Source: Ilex aquifolium (Eukaryota; Streptophyta; Magnoliopsida; Aquifoliales; Aquifoliaceae). From it: a stretch of 64,000 nt of DNA. Within the stretch, counting starts at the first letter, position 1. Every line of letters starts with the position of its first letter. Positions 1 to 11,499 of this stretch are shown here, piece after piece. The notes beneath the pieces were generated by a model that was not told the DNA's origin, did no database searches, and was given only the letters and a program-made list of their open reading frames with translations. The position numbers and the translations under genes are program-made. The stretch lies in the NCBI GenBank assembly GCA_951799425.1, contig OX637393.1, forward strand, positions 33,967,244 to 34,031,243, in the 5' to 3' direction.

Positions 1-157
1 TATACTAGCGACCCCCAAGCTACCTCAGATCGAGCACGATAAGACAGTATTCCCCTAGACCGAGGAAAACCCTTAACTGTATTATGCACTCAAGATACAA
101 CGTTTCTCGGGACTGGAAAAGGTGTCCACACATTAATTCACCTTACAATTGTGCACA
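1..157. other. unassigned flank
   Basis: No open reading frame, inverted repeat or recognisable family signature was seen here. It may belong to the old element whose LTR-like DNA begins after the hAT miniature element. Confidence 0.4.
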
Positions 158-165
158 GTAATTTG

Positions 166-789
166 TAGGGGTGCAACTCGGGCGGGTTGGGCGGGTTAGA
201 CAGTCAACCCTAGCCCAACCCTAGGTATATAATCTTCAACCCTAACCCTAACCCTAACCCTACCTCGGGTTGAGGAACTCAACCCGAGCACTGCCCGAGT
301 TGAATTCGGGCGGGCTCGGGTTGAATTCGGGTTCACTGCAAGAAAGACAGAGAGAGGGGGGAATAATTATAAATTCATAAAACAATCCATATATTTCATT
401 CATAACAATGCACGATTATTGATCATCTGTTTTCACACCAAAAAATTAGTGATCTCAAAGCACAATCCCAGAAAACATAGAAATTAGACCCATAAAAACA
501 TTAAACTTAAAACATCACACTATCACCACTAATCACGCATAACAGAGTAGCAAGTAACAAGAAACAGAAGACGATGGAGTAAAAATGAAAAAAAAGTGCT
601 AATACTTTATATATATAAAATTATTTTTTAATTTGTCGGGTTCGGGTTGCCGATGCCTCAACCCGAGCCCGACCCAAATTGAATTCGGGTTGAGATTTTT
701 TGACCCAAGCCCAACCCTAGCCCAAGCCCTAATTTTTTCGGGTTGGGCTCGGGTTGAAATCGGGTTGCCCAACCCAAGTTGCACCCCTA
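166..789. mobile_element. hAT-type miniature transposon (MITE), 624 bp
   Basis: The ends are inverted copies: TAGGGGTGCAACTCGGG at the left and, read from the other strand, TAGGGGTGCAACTTGGG at the right. The element is flanked by a perfect 8-bp duplication GTAATTTG at 158-165 and 790-797. An 8-bp duplication with TAGGG-type ends is the hAT hallmark. There is no transposase, so the element is non-autonomous. Both arms are low-complexity runs of GGGTTCGGGTTGGG-like words, and a block at 239-263 is four tandem CCCTAA units. Confidence 0.92.
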
Positions 790-798
790 GTAATTTGT

Positions 799-2058
799 TG
801 TGATGTATGGCTAATTAGCACAAAACATTGCATATTTTATGTACGTTTACATCCCTTTTACATTTGCTTTTGCGGTTAAAATGAGCGGAATTGCAATGTT
901 CGAGCTTTTAATGGAGTTTTGATATGTTTACAGGAAAAGGGGTTCAAATGGTGCGTGTTAGGCCATATCATGATGCTTGAGTTGATTGGAGTTGAGGTGG
1001 AGGCTTGATGTTTGCTTGAAAGGTGGAGGAACCAAGAATTTTGTAAAATAAGGAAAAACCTACTGGTAGGCCCTACCGGTAGGTTTTGGCTATTGGACCT
1101 ACATCTACCGCAAACCTACCGATGCGTTTTGCTCACTAGAGTGAAACCTACCGGTAGGTTTCCATCGACCTACCGGTAGGTTTTACTGAAACAAGACAGA
1201 TTCTGCATCTCAAGCTATGCAACTTTGGGGGTCCCACCATTGGGTCTCCCCCTCGTCCCTGACACTTCTTACACACAAGACACCCCCTTTTCACCCTAGC
1301 TTGGACTTTTGGATGCTTGGACATAAATGAGGAGAGATAGAATGGGTGAAGCTGGGTGTGCAGGCTAGGCCTGCACTAGCCTGCCCAGCCCATCCCTTTC
1401 AGCCCCTTTTGATTGGGATCACATCACACAGGCTAAGGTGGGGCTCCATGGACGTTTTTGGCAAGAATTCATACCCTTATTCATGATTTGTTGATACACA
1501 TTGTAATATAGAGAGAGAAGCTCTTAGGAAGAAGATGAATAGTGCTAGAGAGAGAAGTTGTATTTTTGCATTTTCTTCCATACATTGTCTTGTAATTCCT
1601 TGAAGACCTTTCTAAGCTTTATTGAATGTTTTGAATGTCATTTATTACAAGCATACTTCAATTTTAGTTGAGTATCCTAGCTTTTACCATTAATGTATTT
1701 AAGTTTTCATCTAAAAGCTTTTCAAATGGGTCTTAAATGCATTTTCCAGTAGTTTTATGATTTCTTGCATTAGTTAAGTTCCAAGCTTCATTTCTTACAA
1801 TGTCTCTTCATTATGTCTATGTTCTTGCTTTCATTATGAGTAGCTAAATCTTAAGTTGGCTAAACCAAGGGAGAACTCCTCTTGGGTATGTCATTTCAAC
1901 TCATTTTCATTCCCCCTCGTAGTGTACGTTGGTTCGATTTGACTGGGTTGAGTGTGGACATGGTTGTGAATCTTTGATACACCGTAGGCAGTGTCACGGG
2001 GTATGCTTGGATCCTCACCTCCATTCTAGTCCCTCACTTCCTATGAATCAATCGAACA
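799..2058 (+). repeat. LTR-like fossil upstream of the Tat-type element
   Basis: This stretch begins with TGTGATGTATGG and ends near ATCGAACA, just before a decayed primer-site-like leader (about 2061-2085). It lacks coding potential and resembles LTR DNA of the Athila/Tat group of gypsy elements. A cluster of CCTACCGGTAGG palindromes sits at 1059-1180. No second LTR copy lies in the window, so the borders are estimates. Old and worn. Confidence 0.4.
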
Positions 2059-2489
2059 TCTAGACACTATTGGGGAAAGGTTTCGAGTTGAGTTGGCATT
2101 CCCATTGGAATGAACCCTTTGGATTAGCCAACACTTGTTTCATTCTATTTTCATCAAAAACACACTCACAAACCAAACTCAAACAACGAAAGATTTTTAC
2201 ACTTTTCTTTTTGTTCACCAAAAATCACCTTCACCATGATTCGACCTCCTTCCCTAAGGAGACGATCTTGGAATACCAATTCCAAGTAAAACACGACATT
2301 CGAAAGTCTCCCTGCGCTTGGGGAGCACTTTTGTTCACACACACACACACATTTTCATTCACCCACCATTATTCCGTTTCCCCATCTCTTGCATCATTCC
2401 GAGGGAGAGTGACACTCCCCTATCCCGATAAGCCATACACACATCGAGGGATGATGCCCGGAGATTAGGGAATACAACGGAAAACAACA
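2059..2489 (+). other. leader-like non-coding DNA of the Tat-type fossil
   Basis: Lies between the LTR-like segment and the first gag-like codons. It includes an (AC)n run near 2338-2352. A frame stays open through much of it, but the composition is serine-, threonine- and histidine-rich with no family resemblance, so I treat it as untranslated leader. Confidence 0.4.
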
Positions 2490-2752
2490 AGTAATGGCAG
2501 AGACAAACAATCATTCTGCCACATCAATATCAGGGCTAGCAATGGATCAGGCGAATGATGGAAAAAGAATAACCCTTGTTGACGTAGATTAACTGGGAAA
2601 TACCTCAGGGAGAATCTTAATAAGTGATCAGCAGTTGACCATAAATACTCTGTGCATTTGCACTCGATTGTCAGTGCGGTTCAATAAATTCTTATAAGGG
2701 ATCCACCTTCTCAATCAATGGTATGACTTTCCAGAAGGACCAAAGTTCTTGG

Positions 2753-2936
2753 TGTTAGAGTATTAATACTAAAGGGTAGTTTTAAGATTTTTTTATGTTG
2801 TGTTGCCCTACTATATAAGGCTTACTTTAAGTACTTGTAGATTAATTAGAATAATAGTCTGGTTTAGTCTAATAATATTTTTTCTCTTTCATTTCTCTAC
2901 TCTCTTTGTTCTTGTCTTTGTTGATCAATTCCATCA
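2753..2936 (+). repeat. 5' LTR of nested copia
   Basis: A 184-bp direct repeat of 7473-7656, starting TGTTAGAG and ending CCATCA. It contains a TATATAAGG promoter-like word near 2813. A primer-site-like GTATTAGAG follows the end. Confidence 0.9.
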
Positions 2937-3737
2937 TGTATTAGAGGACATCCCCTAAATACAATCAAGGCATTATAGAACTCAATAGGAAAAAAAATTT
3001 GACGAAGAGTTAGGGCTGACATCATCATCGGACTTGCTGACTTCATCATCGAACGTGATGACATCAGCAATCTGGAGCAAGAAAGACGACTTCGCCACTC
3101 GATTTTGCATGGGCTTCTCAATGGTATGCTTGGTTTTGGATTTTGAGGCCATGTGGTAAGTCTTTTGATTTTTCAAAGCTTCTAGAAGAATTTTTGTCAA
3201 AATTCTTCGGTTTGAGTTTTTGGGAGATTTCTTGAATTTGATGTTCGAGATCCAGTCTATAGAGGTCGATTTAGACCTGTGAATGATCCTTTAACATTTT
3301 TTGAAGCATTGGAGTTGATTTGGGTTGAATATAGGCTAGATCTTGATTTTGGGAGTCTGTTCAGCATCCTTCTATTCGACATACTTGAATTCTTCCTTTG
3401 GTGTTGGGTTGATTTATGGCTCTATTTTGGCTTGGTGTGGTTTTGGATGGCTTGTTGTTGGCTTGATTGGGTTTCAGTTGTTTGCTTGCGAGTTTTGGCA
3501 AGCTTGTTGCTAATTTGATTGGGTTTCAGCTGTGTGATTTTTCCTTACTTTGTTGGCTTGCTAGTTTGCTACTGGTTTGTTACTACTTGCTCCTGGTTTG
3601 TTACTGCTTGCTCCTTTCTCTGACTTTGAGTGTATATGCTTTGGGTAGTTGTTGATTTGAATTTTTTGACTTTGGGTTGTTGCTGAGATTTGTTTAAGTG
3701 TATTTTGCTAATTTTTAGTGCTATTCTTTATTGACCT

Positions 3738-4640
3738 ATGGCAAGTGAAAATTATGATTCGTTTTAGGCAATTGGTGTGAGATTAACCAACGAAAATTAT
3801 GTTTACTGGTCTTATGTTGTGAAAAAAAAATTATTGGGAAAAGACATGTGAAATTATATTAGTAGCGTTGCACAGGCTCCAACTGATACTAAGGCAGAAA
3901 AGTATGCTGATTTGAAGAGCACTTAGGATATCAACAATGCAAAAATTATCACCTGGATCAATAACTCAATTGATTAGACCATTGGGGTTCATCTAACCAA
4001 GTTTAGCACAGCCAAGGAAATTTGGGATTATTAGGCCACACTCTTTGTCCAGTCTAATTTTGCAAAAAAGTATCAACTAGAGCATGAGATTTGACATGTG
4101 CGTCAAGGGGACAAAAACATACAATAATTCTACTCAGCTATGACTGGATTTTGGGATTAGCTAGCACTTACTGAACCTACTAAGTTGAGCACTAATCCAA
4201 TATATCGCACATTTAAAGAGGAGCATAGGTTGATGCAATTCTTGATGGCCCTTAAAGATGACTTTGAGGAACTTTGTGGTTCCATTCTTCATCGTTAACC
4301 ACTCCCCTCAATAGATGCAATTGTTAATGACTCTTAGCTGAAAATGTTCGTCTTTAAACCCTTTCTGGAAAGGGTCTTCTTTCGTTGCCTAATCAGAAAA
4401 TATTGGCTGCACCTCCCAAAGTGACCTCTAATTCCCAAAACAAATATCGAGGTTGAGCTACTTCTAATGAGTGTAGTTTATGTCATGAAAAGGGTCACTG
4501 GAAGGCTCAATGTCCTAAGTTGGTGAATAGGAATCCAAGGAGATCTAAAAATCAACCATTTAAGTCTAGAGATCGTTATACAACAACTATTGAACCAGTG
4601 AATGAGTCCACCTCATCAACTCCTAATCTGACTATGCTTG
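3738..4640 (+). pseudogene. copia gag remnant with zinc knuckle
   Basis: The opening words MASENYDSF and LTNENYVYWS match the N-terminal domain of copia gag (UBN2-type). A CCHC zinc knuckle with cysteine and histidine spacing C-x2-C-x4-H-x4-C is encoded at 4472-4513. In the family this is the RNA-binding capsid protein. Broken fossil. Confidence 0.7.
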
Positions 4641-4763
4641 CAGATCAGCTACAGAAGTTTCTCTCTCTTTATTAGCCTGGTGCTCTCACAATTTCTCCCA
4701 CTGTAACTTTGTTCAGTTCAGGTCCTTCAAGTGTATCTCAAACTGTCTGGGTTTTTAACTTAG

Positions 4764-6047
4764 ATGCCACATCATATGACCAATGATTCTTCTTTATTTG
4801 CATCTATTGTTTCTTCTCCATCTATATCTATACTTGTAGCTAATGGCTCTCAAATGTCGTTAGCTGGTGCTGGGACAATGATTTCTTCTAACCTTACACT
4901 TTCATATGTCTATTATATTCCTCAACTTATTTTGAATTTAATTTCAGCTAGCCAACTATTTGACTCTAGATTTTTGGTTCATTTCTTTTCCTCTGATTGT
5001 ATTGTGCAGGATCCACGATCCAAGAAGTTGATTGGGATAGACCATAGAAAGGAAAGGCTATATGTGTTGGAGGAGCTTCAAGTCGCATATGTTGTTGTTT
5101 CTACTGTTGATTTATCTTCTTTTTGTTTGAGTCTAGAGTCATATAGTTTTTATTTATGGCATTCCTGTCTGGGTCATGTTTCCCATTCTTGTTTAAAATT
5201 TTTAGCTTCTACTGGTAGTTTGGGTAGTTTAGAAATTCATGAAATTTCTAATTATAGTGGATGCAAGTTGACTAAATTTAGTGCATTATCTTTCAATAAA
5301 AGTGTTACTTGTTCCTTTGCACAATTTAATCTTGTTCATTCTCACATATGGGGACCGTCTCCTGTTCCTACACAAGGAGGGTCCATATATTATGTTTCCT
5401 TTATTGATGATTATACGAGGTACTGTTGGGTATACTTGATGAAACATCGGTATCAATTCTTTTCAATCTTCACTGCTTTTTGTAACATGGTTCGCACTCA
5501 ATATTCTGTTGTCATTAAATGTTTTAGATGTGATCAGGGGGTGAATACAATCTTTCTTCATATTGTCTTTATGGAACATATTCCATTCTTTTCAATTTCA
5601 TCTAGTTCTTCCTCACTAAATAAGTCTAGCCTGTTATACATTGATCTCTTTCCTACTGATGTTCCTCATGACACATATGTTGGTGATTTGACTGTATCAG
5701 ACCCTTCCCCCTCTGAGTTGACTACTCCTCGTCCCCCTATTGTGCATACATATATTCGCAGGACTCCAGTTATCTCCTCCACGAATGCAATGCATTCTCC
5801 CCCTGTCACCCAATCAGGTTCAGACATTGTGGACCATACCTCGCACTATCCTCAACGCTCTCGTAAATGTCCAAACAGGTTCAGTTGGAGTAATACTTGT
5901 TATTCTTCTGAATTTTGTTCTTTTCTCACTTCTATTGAATCCCTATCTAAACCTACCTCCTACAAGGAGGATTTTCTTGATCCACTTTGGAAATTGGCTA
6001 TGGATGAGGAGTTGTCTACTTACATAAGACTAGAGCTTAGGAGTTAG
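4764..6047 (+). pseudogene. copia protease-end/integrase region, open stretch
   Basis: An open stretch of 427 codons. Early residues resemble the protease-to-integrase linker. A gag-pre-integrase H..H segment (LWHSCLGHVSHS) lies near residue 130, and the integrase core (YYVSFIDDYTRYCWVY and CFRCDQG) near residues 205-260. The second half is a proline- and serine-rich spacer before RT. It belongs to the copia element around it. Fossil. Confidence 0.7.
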
Positions 6048-6059
6048 TGCCTTTACCAC

Positions 6060-6740
6060 TTGGTAAACGCACCATTGGTTGTTGATGGGTTTATAAGATA
6101 AAAACCAAGTCCGGTGGTTCTATGGAACAGTATAAAGCTCGATTAATAGCCAGGTTATGGTCTAAACTATGATGAGACCTTTGCCCCAATTGAAAAGATG
6201 ACCACTATTCGCACCGTGATTGTAATTATTGTCATTCGTCAATGGAATTTGTCTCAAATGGATGTGAAAAATGCCTTTCTTCATGGAGATTTAAGTGAAG
6301 AGGTTTTTATAAATCCTTCTCCTGGATTGTCTCATACTCCTGGTCAAGTATGTCGACTTCATCGAGCTTTATATGGCCTTAAACAGGCTCTTAGGGCTTG
6401 GTTTCCCAAAATTTCTTTAGTTTTATGTGACTTGGGTTTTCGCACGAGTGACCATGATTCTACTCTATTTTTAAGGTTTACTTCCTTAGGTTCCATTATT
6501 ATTTTACTATATGTTGATGTTATAATTATTACGAGTGATGACACTACTGGTATAAGTTTATTTAAAATCCAGTTGCAGGACCATTTTGAGATGAAGGATT
6601 TAGGGCAGCTTAGATATTTCTTGGGTATTGAGATTGCTTCCTCACCTAAAGACTATCTTCTCTCTCATTCAAGTATGCCTCGGATGTTATTCAACGAGCC
6701 CGTTTATCAAATAATCAGACAGTTGAAACACCTTTAGAGC
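6060..6740 (+). pseudogene. copia reverse transcriptase remnant
   Basis: The words WNLSQMDVKNAFLHGDL, LYGLKQALRAWF and MKDLGQLRYFLGIEI are diagnostic for copia RT. Position downstream of integrase confirms the Ty1/copia order. Broken fossil. Confidence 0.78.
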
Positions 6741-6775
6741 TCAATGTTCGTTACTCCTCTTCTGATGGTAATCCC

Positions 6776-7265
6776 TTGTCTGACCCTACTCTCTATCGCA
6801 CTATTGTTGAGAGTTTAATATATCTTACAGTCACTTGTCCAAATATCTCTTATATTATTCATATTGTGAGTCATTTTTTCTCCTCACCTACTACTGTTCA
6901 CTGGGCTATTGTTCTTCGTATTTTTCGATATCTTTGTGGTACCCTACATCAAAGTTTACTATTCCCTTACTCCTCACCTATGGAACTCAGGGCTTACTCT
7001 GATGCTAACTGGGCTGGTGACTCTCTGGATCGCAAGTCCACCACTAGTTTCTGCCTTTTTCTTGGGGATTCTCTTATTTCCTGGAAAAGCAAGAAATAAA
7101 CTTTTGTTACTCGTTCTTCTACTGACGCTGAATATTGTGCTATGGCATCTACCCCAGCTAAGATAGTCTGGTTACGTTGGCTCCTTGCTGATCTTGGCAT
7201 TTTGATGTCGTCCTCTACTTCTATGTTCTACCACAAGACCAATGCTATTCAGATTGCTCACAACT
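6776..7265 (+). pseudogene. copia RNase H remnant
   Basis: DPTLYRTIVESLIYLTV, ELRAYSDANWAGDS and LGDSLISWKSKK are the connection and RNase H motifs of copia polyproteins. The 3' LTR begins about 200 bp further on. Broken fossil. Confidence 0.78.
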
Positions 7266-7472
7266 CAATCTTCTATGAGTGAACAAAGCACAATGAGATT
7301 GATTGTCATTTTGTGTGTCATCATCTTTAGCAGGGCACTATCATTCTCCTCTTTCTTCCTTCCACCATGCAAATAGCGGCTTTGATTACAACATCTCACA
7401 TCATAGCACATTTTCAATTTCTTCTTGGAAAAATCTTGATGTTTTCCGCCACATCGTGAGTTTGAGAGTGGG

Positions 7473-7656
7473 TATCAGAGTATTAATACTAAGGGTAGTT
7501 TAGAGATTTATTTTATGTTGTGTTGCCCTATTATATAATGCTTACTTTATGTACTTGTCGATTAATTACAATAACAGACTGGTTTAGTCTAATAATATTT
7601 TTTCTCTTACTCTTCTCTACTTTCTTTGTTCTTGTCTTTGTTGATCAATTCTATCA
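7473..7656 (+). repeat. 3' LTR of nested copia
   Basis: Direct repeat of 2753-2936 with about 10 percent difference by eye. It is followed at once by the CTTGG target duplication. Confidence 0.9.
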
Positions 7657-7661
7657 CTTGG

Positions 7662-8480
7662 ATCCTTGCAGCCAACCTTAGGCGATCGAGGGACGAAGAC
7701 TTGCATTCTCACCTTGACTCTCACAAACAGGGCCAATGACATTATGAGATGCATGAAGAAGATGTTGAACCTATCAAGTCTCCCTTCATTCAGAGGATCA
7801 GGGTGGTGGAAATGTCGAGGAAGTTCACTATCCCCAACTCCAAGGTCTACAACGGGAAAAATGACCCCGAGGGCCACCTTCGACAATACAACAAGCTTAT
7901 GTCCCTGTACAATACCAACCATCAGCCCCTGTACTCAGTGTTCCCAATGAGTCACGGGGATACAACCATAAAGTGATATGACGGTCTCCTACCCGAGAGC
8001 ATCAGATCCTAAAGGCAGATGAACGAGTAGTTTATTGCCTAGCTTATTACCAGTAGCAAATGATAGAAATATATCGGCGCCTTCCTCACCTCACAGCGAA
8101 AGGAAAATGGAAACACTTAGTATGTCACGCAATATTGGGAAGAGGTAAACGATGTGGAAGCCTCAACAAAGGTAATAATTGTCACCTCCTTTACGCTCGG
8201 GCTCTCCTGAGACACGGATCTATATCAGTCCTTGGCAAAGTGGACCCCGATCACCATAAAGGACCTTATGGCTAGTATTAAAAAATACGCCAAGGTCAAC
8301 AATGACAAAGTTAGGGCTCAGGGTAAAGGCTCTGTTGCCAAGAAGAAAGAAAAGGATCCACTCAGTAATAAAGGAGGTTCACAAGCCCCAACTCCAGCCT
8401 CCTTTAAAGAGGTCCACACGGTGTTCAAGGAACATATTTAAAAGATGCACCAAAAGATCAAGAAGGATCTTTTATTTAAG
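7662..8480 (+). pseudogene. Tat-type gag remnant
   Basis: Words such as FRGSGWWKCR-like text, KVYNGKNDPEGHLRQYNKLM and a basic KGSVAKKKEKD tail fit the retrotransposon gag domain of Tat/Athila elements, which packages element RNA in cytoplasmic particles. The start of the same gag lies left of the nested copia, at about 2490-2752. It is a broken fossil. Identification rests on the NDPEGHL-type motif and on the protease and RT that follow. Confidence 0.6.
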
Positions 8481-8877
8481 TGGCTTCCGAAGAGGTAGAG
8501 ATATCCATCCACCTACAATTCTACTGCTCAGTGTTTCTATTATTGGGATATCGGACACCTCACCAAAGATTATTAAATATACAAGGCTTTCCTTGAAAAT
8601 ATTGTACAGGAGGGCCACCACAGGGAGTTCACTAATATTGGAAAAACACAGGAATGTGAGAAATATTCCGACGTTGTGGCTGAGGAGGCCACCTACATCA
8701 TCGAGTTAATCCATGCTTGCCCCCAAGAACGTTTGACTTGCAATTCTCAGAGGGCCGACTTATAGAGGGCTGCTTAGGCTAGAAGGCTTGATTAGGGCAA
8801 AGCCGACGAACAACCCTACAAGAAAAGCCGCACAAACATGGGATCCATCTCATTTACCGACTTCAACCTGGCATGCA

Positions 8878-9210
8878 ATGTCCTCCCTCACAAGAAGTTT
8901 GATGTAAAGCTAATTATGGTAGACTTAGGTAGCTCCTTCGAGGTCATGTACAATAACCTCTTTCAAAAAGATGGGGTTTGGCCGCCAAAGACCTAAAACC
9001 TATAAAGACCCCTGTGGTGGGATTTAATGGATCTCATGCTCTGTCGCTCAGAAAGATTATCCTCTCGGTCAGAACTGGAATTTTCACACTCCTTGTGGAG
9101 TTTATGGTGATTGATTATGATTCCCCCTATAATGCGATTATGGGAAGGGCTTGACTACATGCCTTGAAGATAGGGCATTCATCCTACCATCAGAAACTTA
9201 AGTTCCCCAC
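8878..9210 (+). pseudogene. Tat-type aspartic protease remnant
   Basis: The text KFDVKLIMVDLGSSFEVMYN carries the D-x-GSS core of a retroviral-type aspartic protease, followed by a NAIMGR-like segment typical of the flap/C-terminal part. In the family this enzyme cuts the polyprotein. It sits in the expected place between gag and RT. Broken fossil. Confidence 0.65.
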
Positions 9211-9559
9211 CCCTCGAGCGATTATGGAGATATATAGGGACTAGGCTACTTCAAAGAGTTTCTAAGTCGTACTCAAGACAGGGTTCAATGCCAAGACCAA
9301 GGAATAGGACTCCGACATGGTCTTGGCAAAATAACAATCAAGGTTCGGTTGGCTCGACATTTACAAACCTTGGATAGAGCCGACCGACCTATCCCTAGAG
9401 AGCTCACCACGGTCTACCTTCACCCTGGAGAAGAGGACATATTTTTCCTCATTGGGTCATCACTAGCTAAGACCAAGCAAGATGAAATGCTACGCTGCCT
9501 TCGGTGGAATGCAAATGTGTTCACTTGGACTCCCAATGAGATACAAGGAATTGAGCCCC

Positions 9560-10180
9560 AAGGTATTTTCCATCAACACCATGTGGATCTGACCTATAAG
9601 ACATTAAACAGAAGCCTCGGGCATTGGCACCACACCATGTGCAGACAATCAATGAAAAGGTGGACCAACTTCTAGAAGCCGACTCCATTAGAGAAGTGCA
9701 ATTACCCGAATAGCTATCCAACACCGTATGCGCTAAGCAAAAGAATAAAAAATGACATGTCTGCGTTAACCTCACCGATCTTCATAAAGCTTGTCCCAAA
9801 GATGATTATCTCTTACCCAAGGTGGACCATTTGGTGGATACAACTGCGGGGAATAAACAAATGACTTTTATGGACACTCGGGCGGGGTATCATCAAATTC
9901 CTTTATATGCCCCTAACTACGACAAGACTTCATTTATAACCCCCTCGAGGGTTTATTGAAACAAAGTCATGTCGTTCGGCCTAAAGAATGTGGGGGTTAT
10001 CTATCTACGTCTGATGAACAAGATGTTCAAGAGGCAGATCGGGGTCATCATTGATGTCTACATTGATGATATGATCATAAAAATTTGGCCCTATGGGAAT
10101 CACCTAAGGGACCTAGACGAGACCTTCTAGATACTCCAGAATTATGGATTAAAGCTAAGCACATCTAAGTGCTCCTTCAG
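9560..10180 (+). pseudogene. Tat-type reverse transcriptase remnant
   Basis: Recognisable RT words appear in order: DLHKACPKDDYLLPKVD-like, MTFMDTRAGYHQIPLY and VYIDDMIIK, which contains the YIDD active-site box, and then a segment on the thumb side. These match the gypsy RT family, which copies element RNA into DNA. The neighbours are a protease upstream and RNase H downstream. Broken fossil with several interruptions. Confidence 0.75.
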
Positions 10181-10399
10181 CATCAGCTCTTAGGCAAGTT
10201 CCAAGGATATCTAGTGACTCATCGAGGGATCGAGGCAAATCCCGACCAGATACATGCCATCCTTTGTGTGCAACGGCCACAGACAATCAAGGCTATCCAA
10301 AAACTTACAAAAATGTTGGTCATCCTTAACCGTTTCATTTCCAAGTCCTCCAACAAGTGTAAGCCCTTCTTCCAAGCCTTGAAGATAGCTAGGAAAGAT

Positions 10400-10745
10400 A
10401 TATAGGATGATAGATGCGACCAAGCCTTGCAAGAAACCAAAGAGGATTTGGAGTCGTCCGCCTTGCTCTCGATGCCTGGGCCCAGGGAAATTCTTTATCT
10501 ATACCTTTTGGTGTCCGTTATGTAGTCAATGGAGCATTGTTCAAAGAGCATGAATCTGAGCAAACTCCTGTTTATTACATCAGCAAGACCCTCTTGGATG
10601 CAGAGACAAGGTACCTTTCATTAAAGAAGATAGTTTTTACATTGGTAATAACAACAAGGAAACTAAGACACTAGAAGGCGAACCTAATGGAAAGGGTATC
10701 CAAGTGGGCCATTGAGCTAAGCGAATTTGATATCCTGTACTATCC
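10400..10745 (+). pseudogene. Tat-type RNase H (first copy) remnant
   Basis: The words PVYYISKTLLDAETRYLSLK are the classic gypsy RNase H segment that follows RT, and the WAIELSEFDI-like text after it is the usual connector. In the family it removes the RNA strand of the hybrid. Broken fossil. Confidence 0.7.
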
Positions 10746-10849
10746 CTAAAAGTCCATCAAAAGGAAAGTCCTAGCCAACTTCATCATTGAGTTCACTACT
10801 CCTGAACCCCCTCCCTCGAAGGAACCTTGGGTCGAAAACCCAACGGTCC

Positions 10850-11235
10850 CCCATAGGACTTACAAACTTCATGTTGATGGATCATCAAACGCCTGAGGAG
10901 CAGGAGTGGGGTTGGAGCTCACTAGCTCGGATGATTGAACTATAGAACGGGAAATTAGACTCGATTTTGGGGCCTCAAATAACGAAGCCATATATGAAGC
11001 CCTTATCTTAGGACTCAACTCAACCAAAACAATTGGGAACGATCAATTGCACGTGTTCTATGACTCTTAAGTGGTTGGAAATCAAGTCAATGGGGAGTTC
11101 GACGCGACCGCAAAATGAAGGCTTACCACCCTAAGGTACAAGAAATGATGGTAGACTTCCAAGTTTCCCAAATCACCTAGGATCACAACTGTCACGTTGA
11201 TGCCCTGGCTTATTTGACCTCAACTGTCAATTCAG
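10850..11235 (+). pseudogene. second, archaeal-type RNase H remnant
   Basis: YKLHVDGSSNA, GVGLELTS, ASNNEAIYEALILGL and DALAYL are the four successive motifs of the additional RNase H found in Tat elements. Its presence between RNase H and integrase is the basis for the clade call. Broken fossil. Confidence 0.72.
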
Positions 11236-11499
11236 AGATCACTCAGAGGATAACCGTGGAATACTCGCCTTAATCTAGCATCAACTCAGCACCAGCTGGG
11301 ATTCTCCTTATCGATGTCGATGACGCATCTCCGAGCTAGATTGACCCCATAGTCAAATACTTAGAGACGGGGGAGCTCCCCAAATGCCATAAGGAAACCC
11401 AAAAGACTAGGCTCAAATTCCTGAGCTTTTGGGTCCCCCCGAATCATAAGTTTTACCGAAAGTCTTCTCGAGACCGTACCTCCTCTATGTTCCCAAGGA

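Larger units (their letters stand above)
2753..7656 (+). mobile_element. Ty1/copia LTR element, 4.9 kb, nested in Tat gag
   Basis: Two 184-bp LTRs (2753-2936 and 7473-7656) flank gag, integrase, RT and RNase H in copia order (integrase before RT). A perfect 5-bp target duplication CTTGG lies at 2748-2752 and 7657-7661, and on both sides the flanking DNA is Tat gag. A purine tract, GAGTTTGAGAGTGGG, abuts the 3' LTR. By hand count the LTRs differ at roughly one site in ten, so the insertion is old. Broken, with a dozen or more breaks. Confidence 0.93.

Noticed and set aside
239-263. True interstitial telomere
   Set aside because: Only four hexamers of a non-plant type, inside a MITE with bordering duplication.
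2070-2468. 132-codon open frame on the plus strand
   Set aside because: Lies in leader-like DNA, has biased low-complexity composition and resembles no family.
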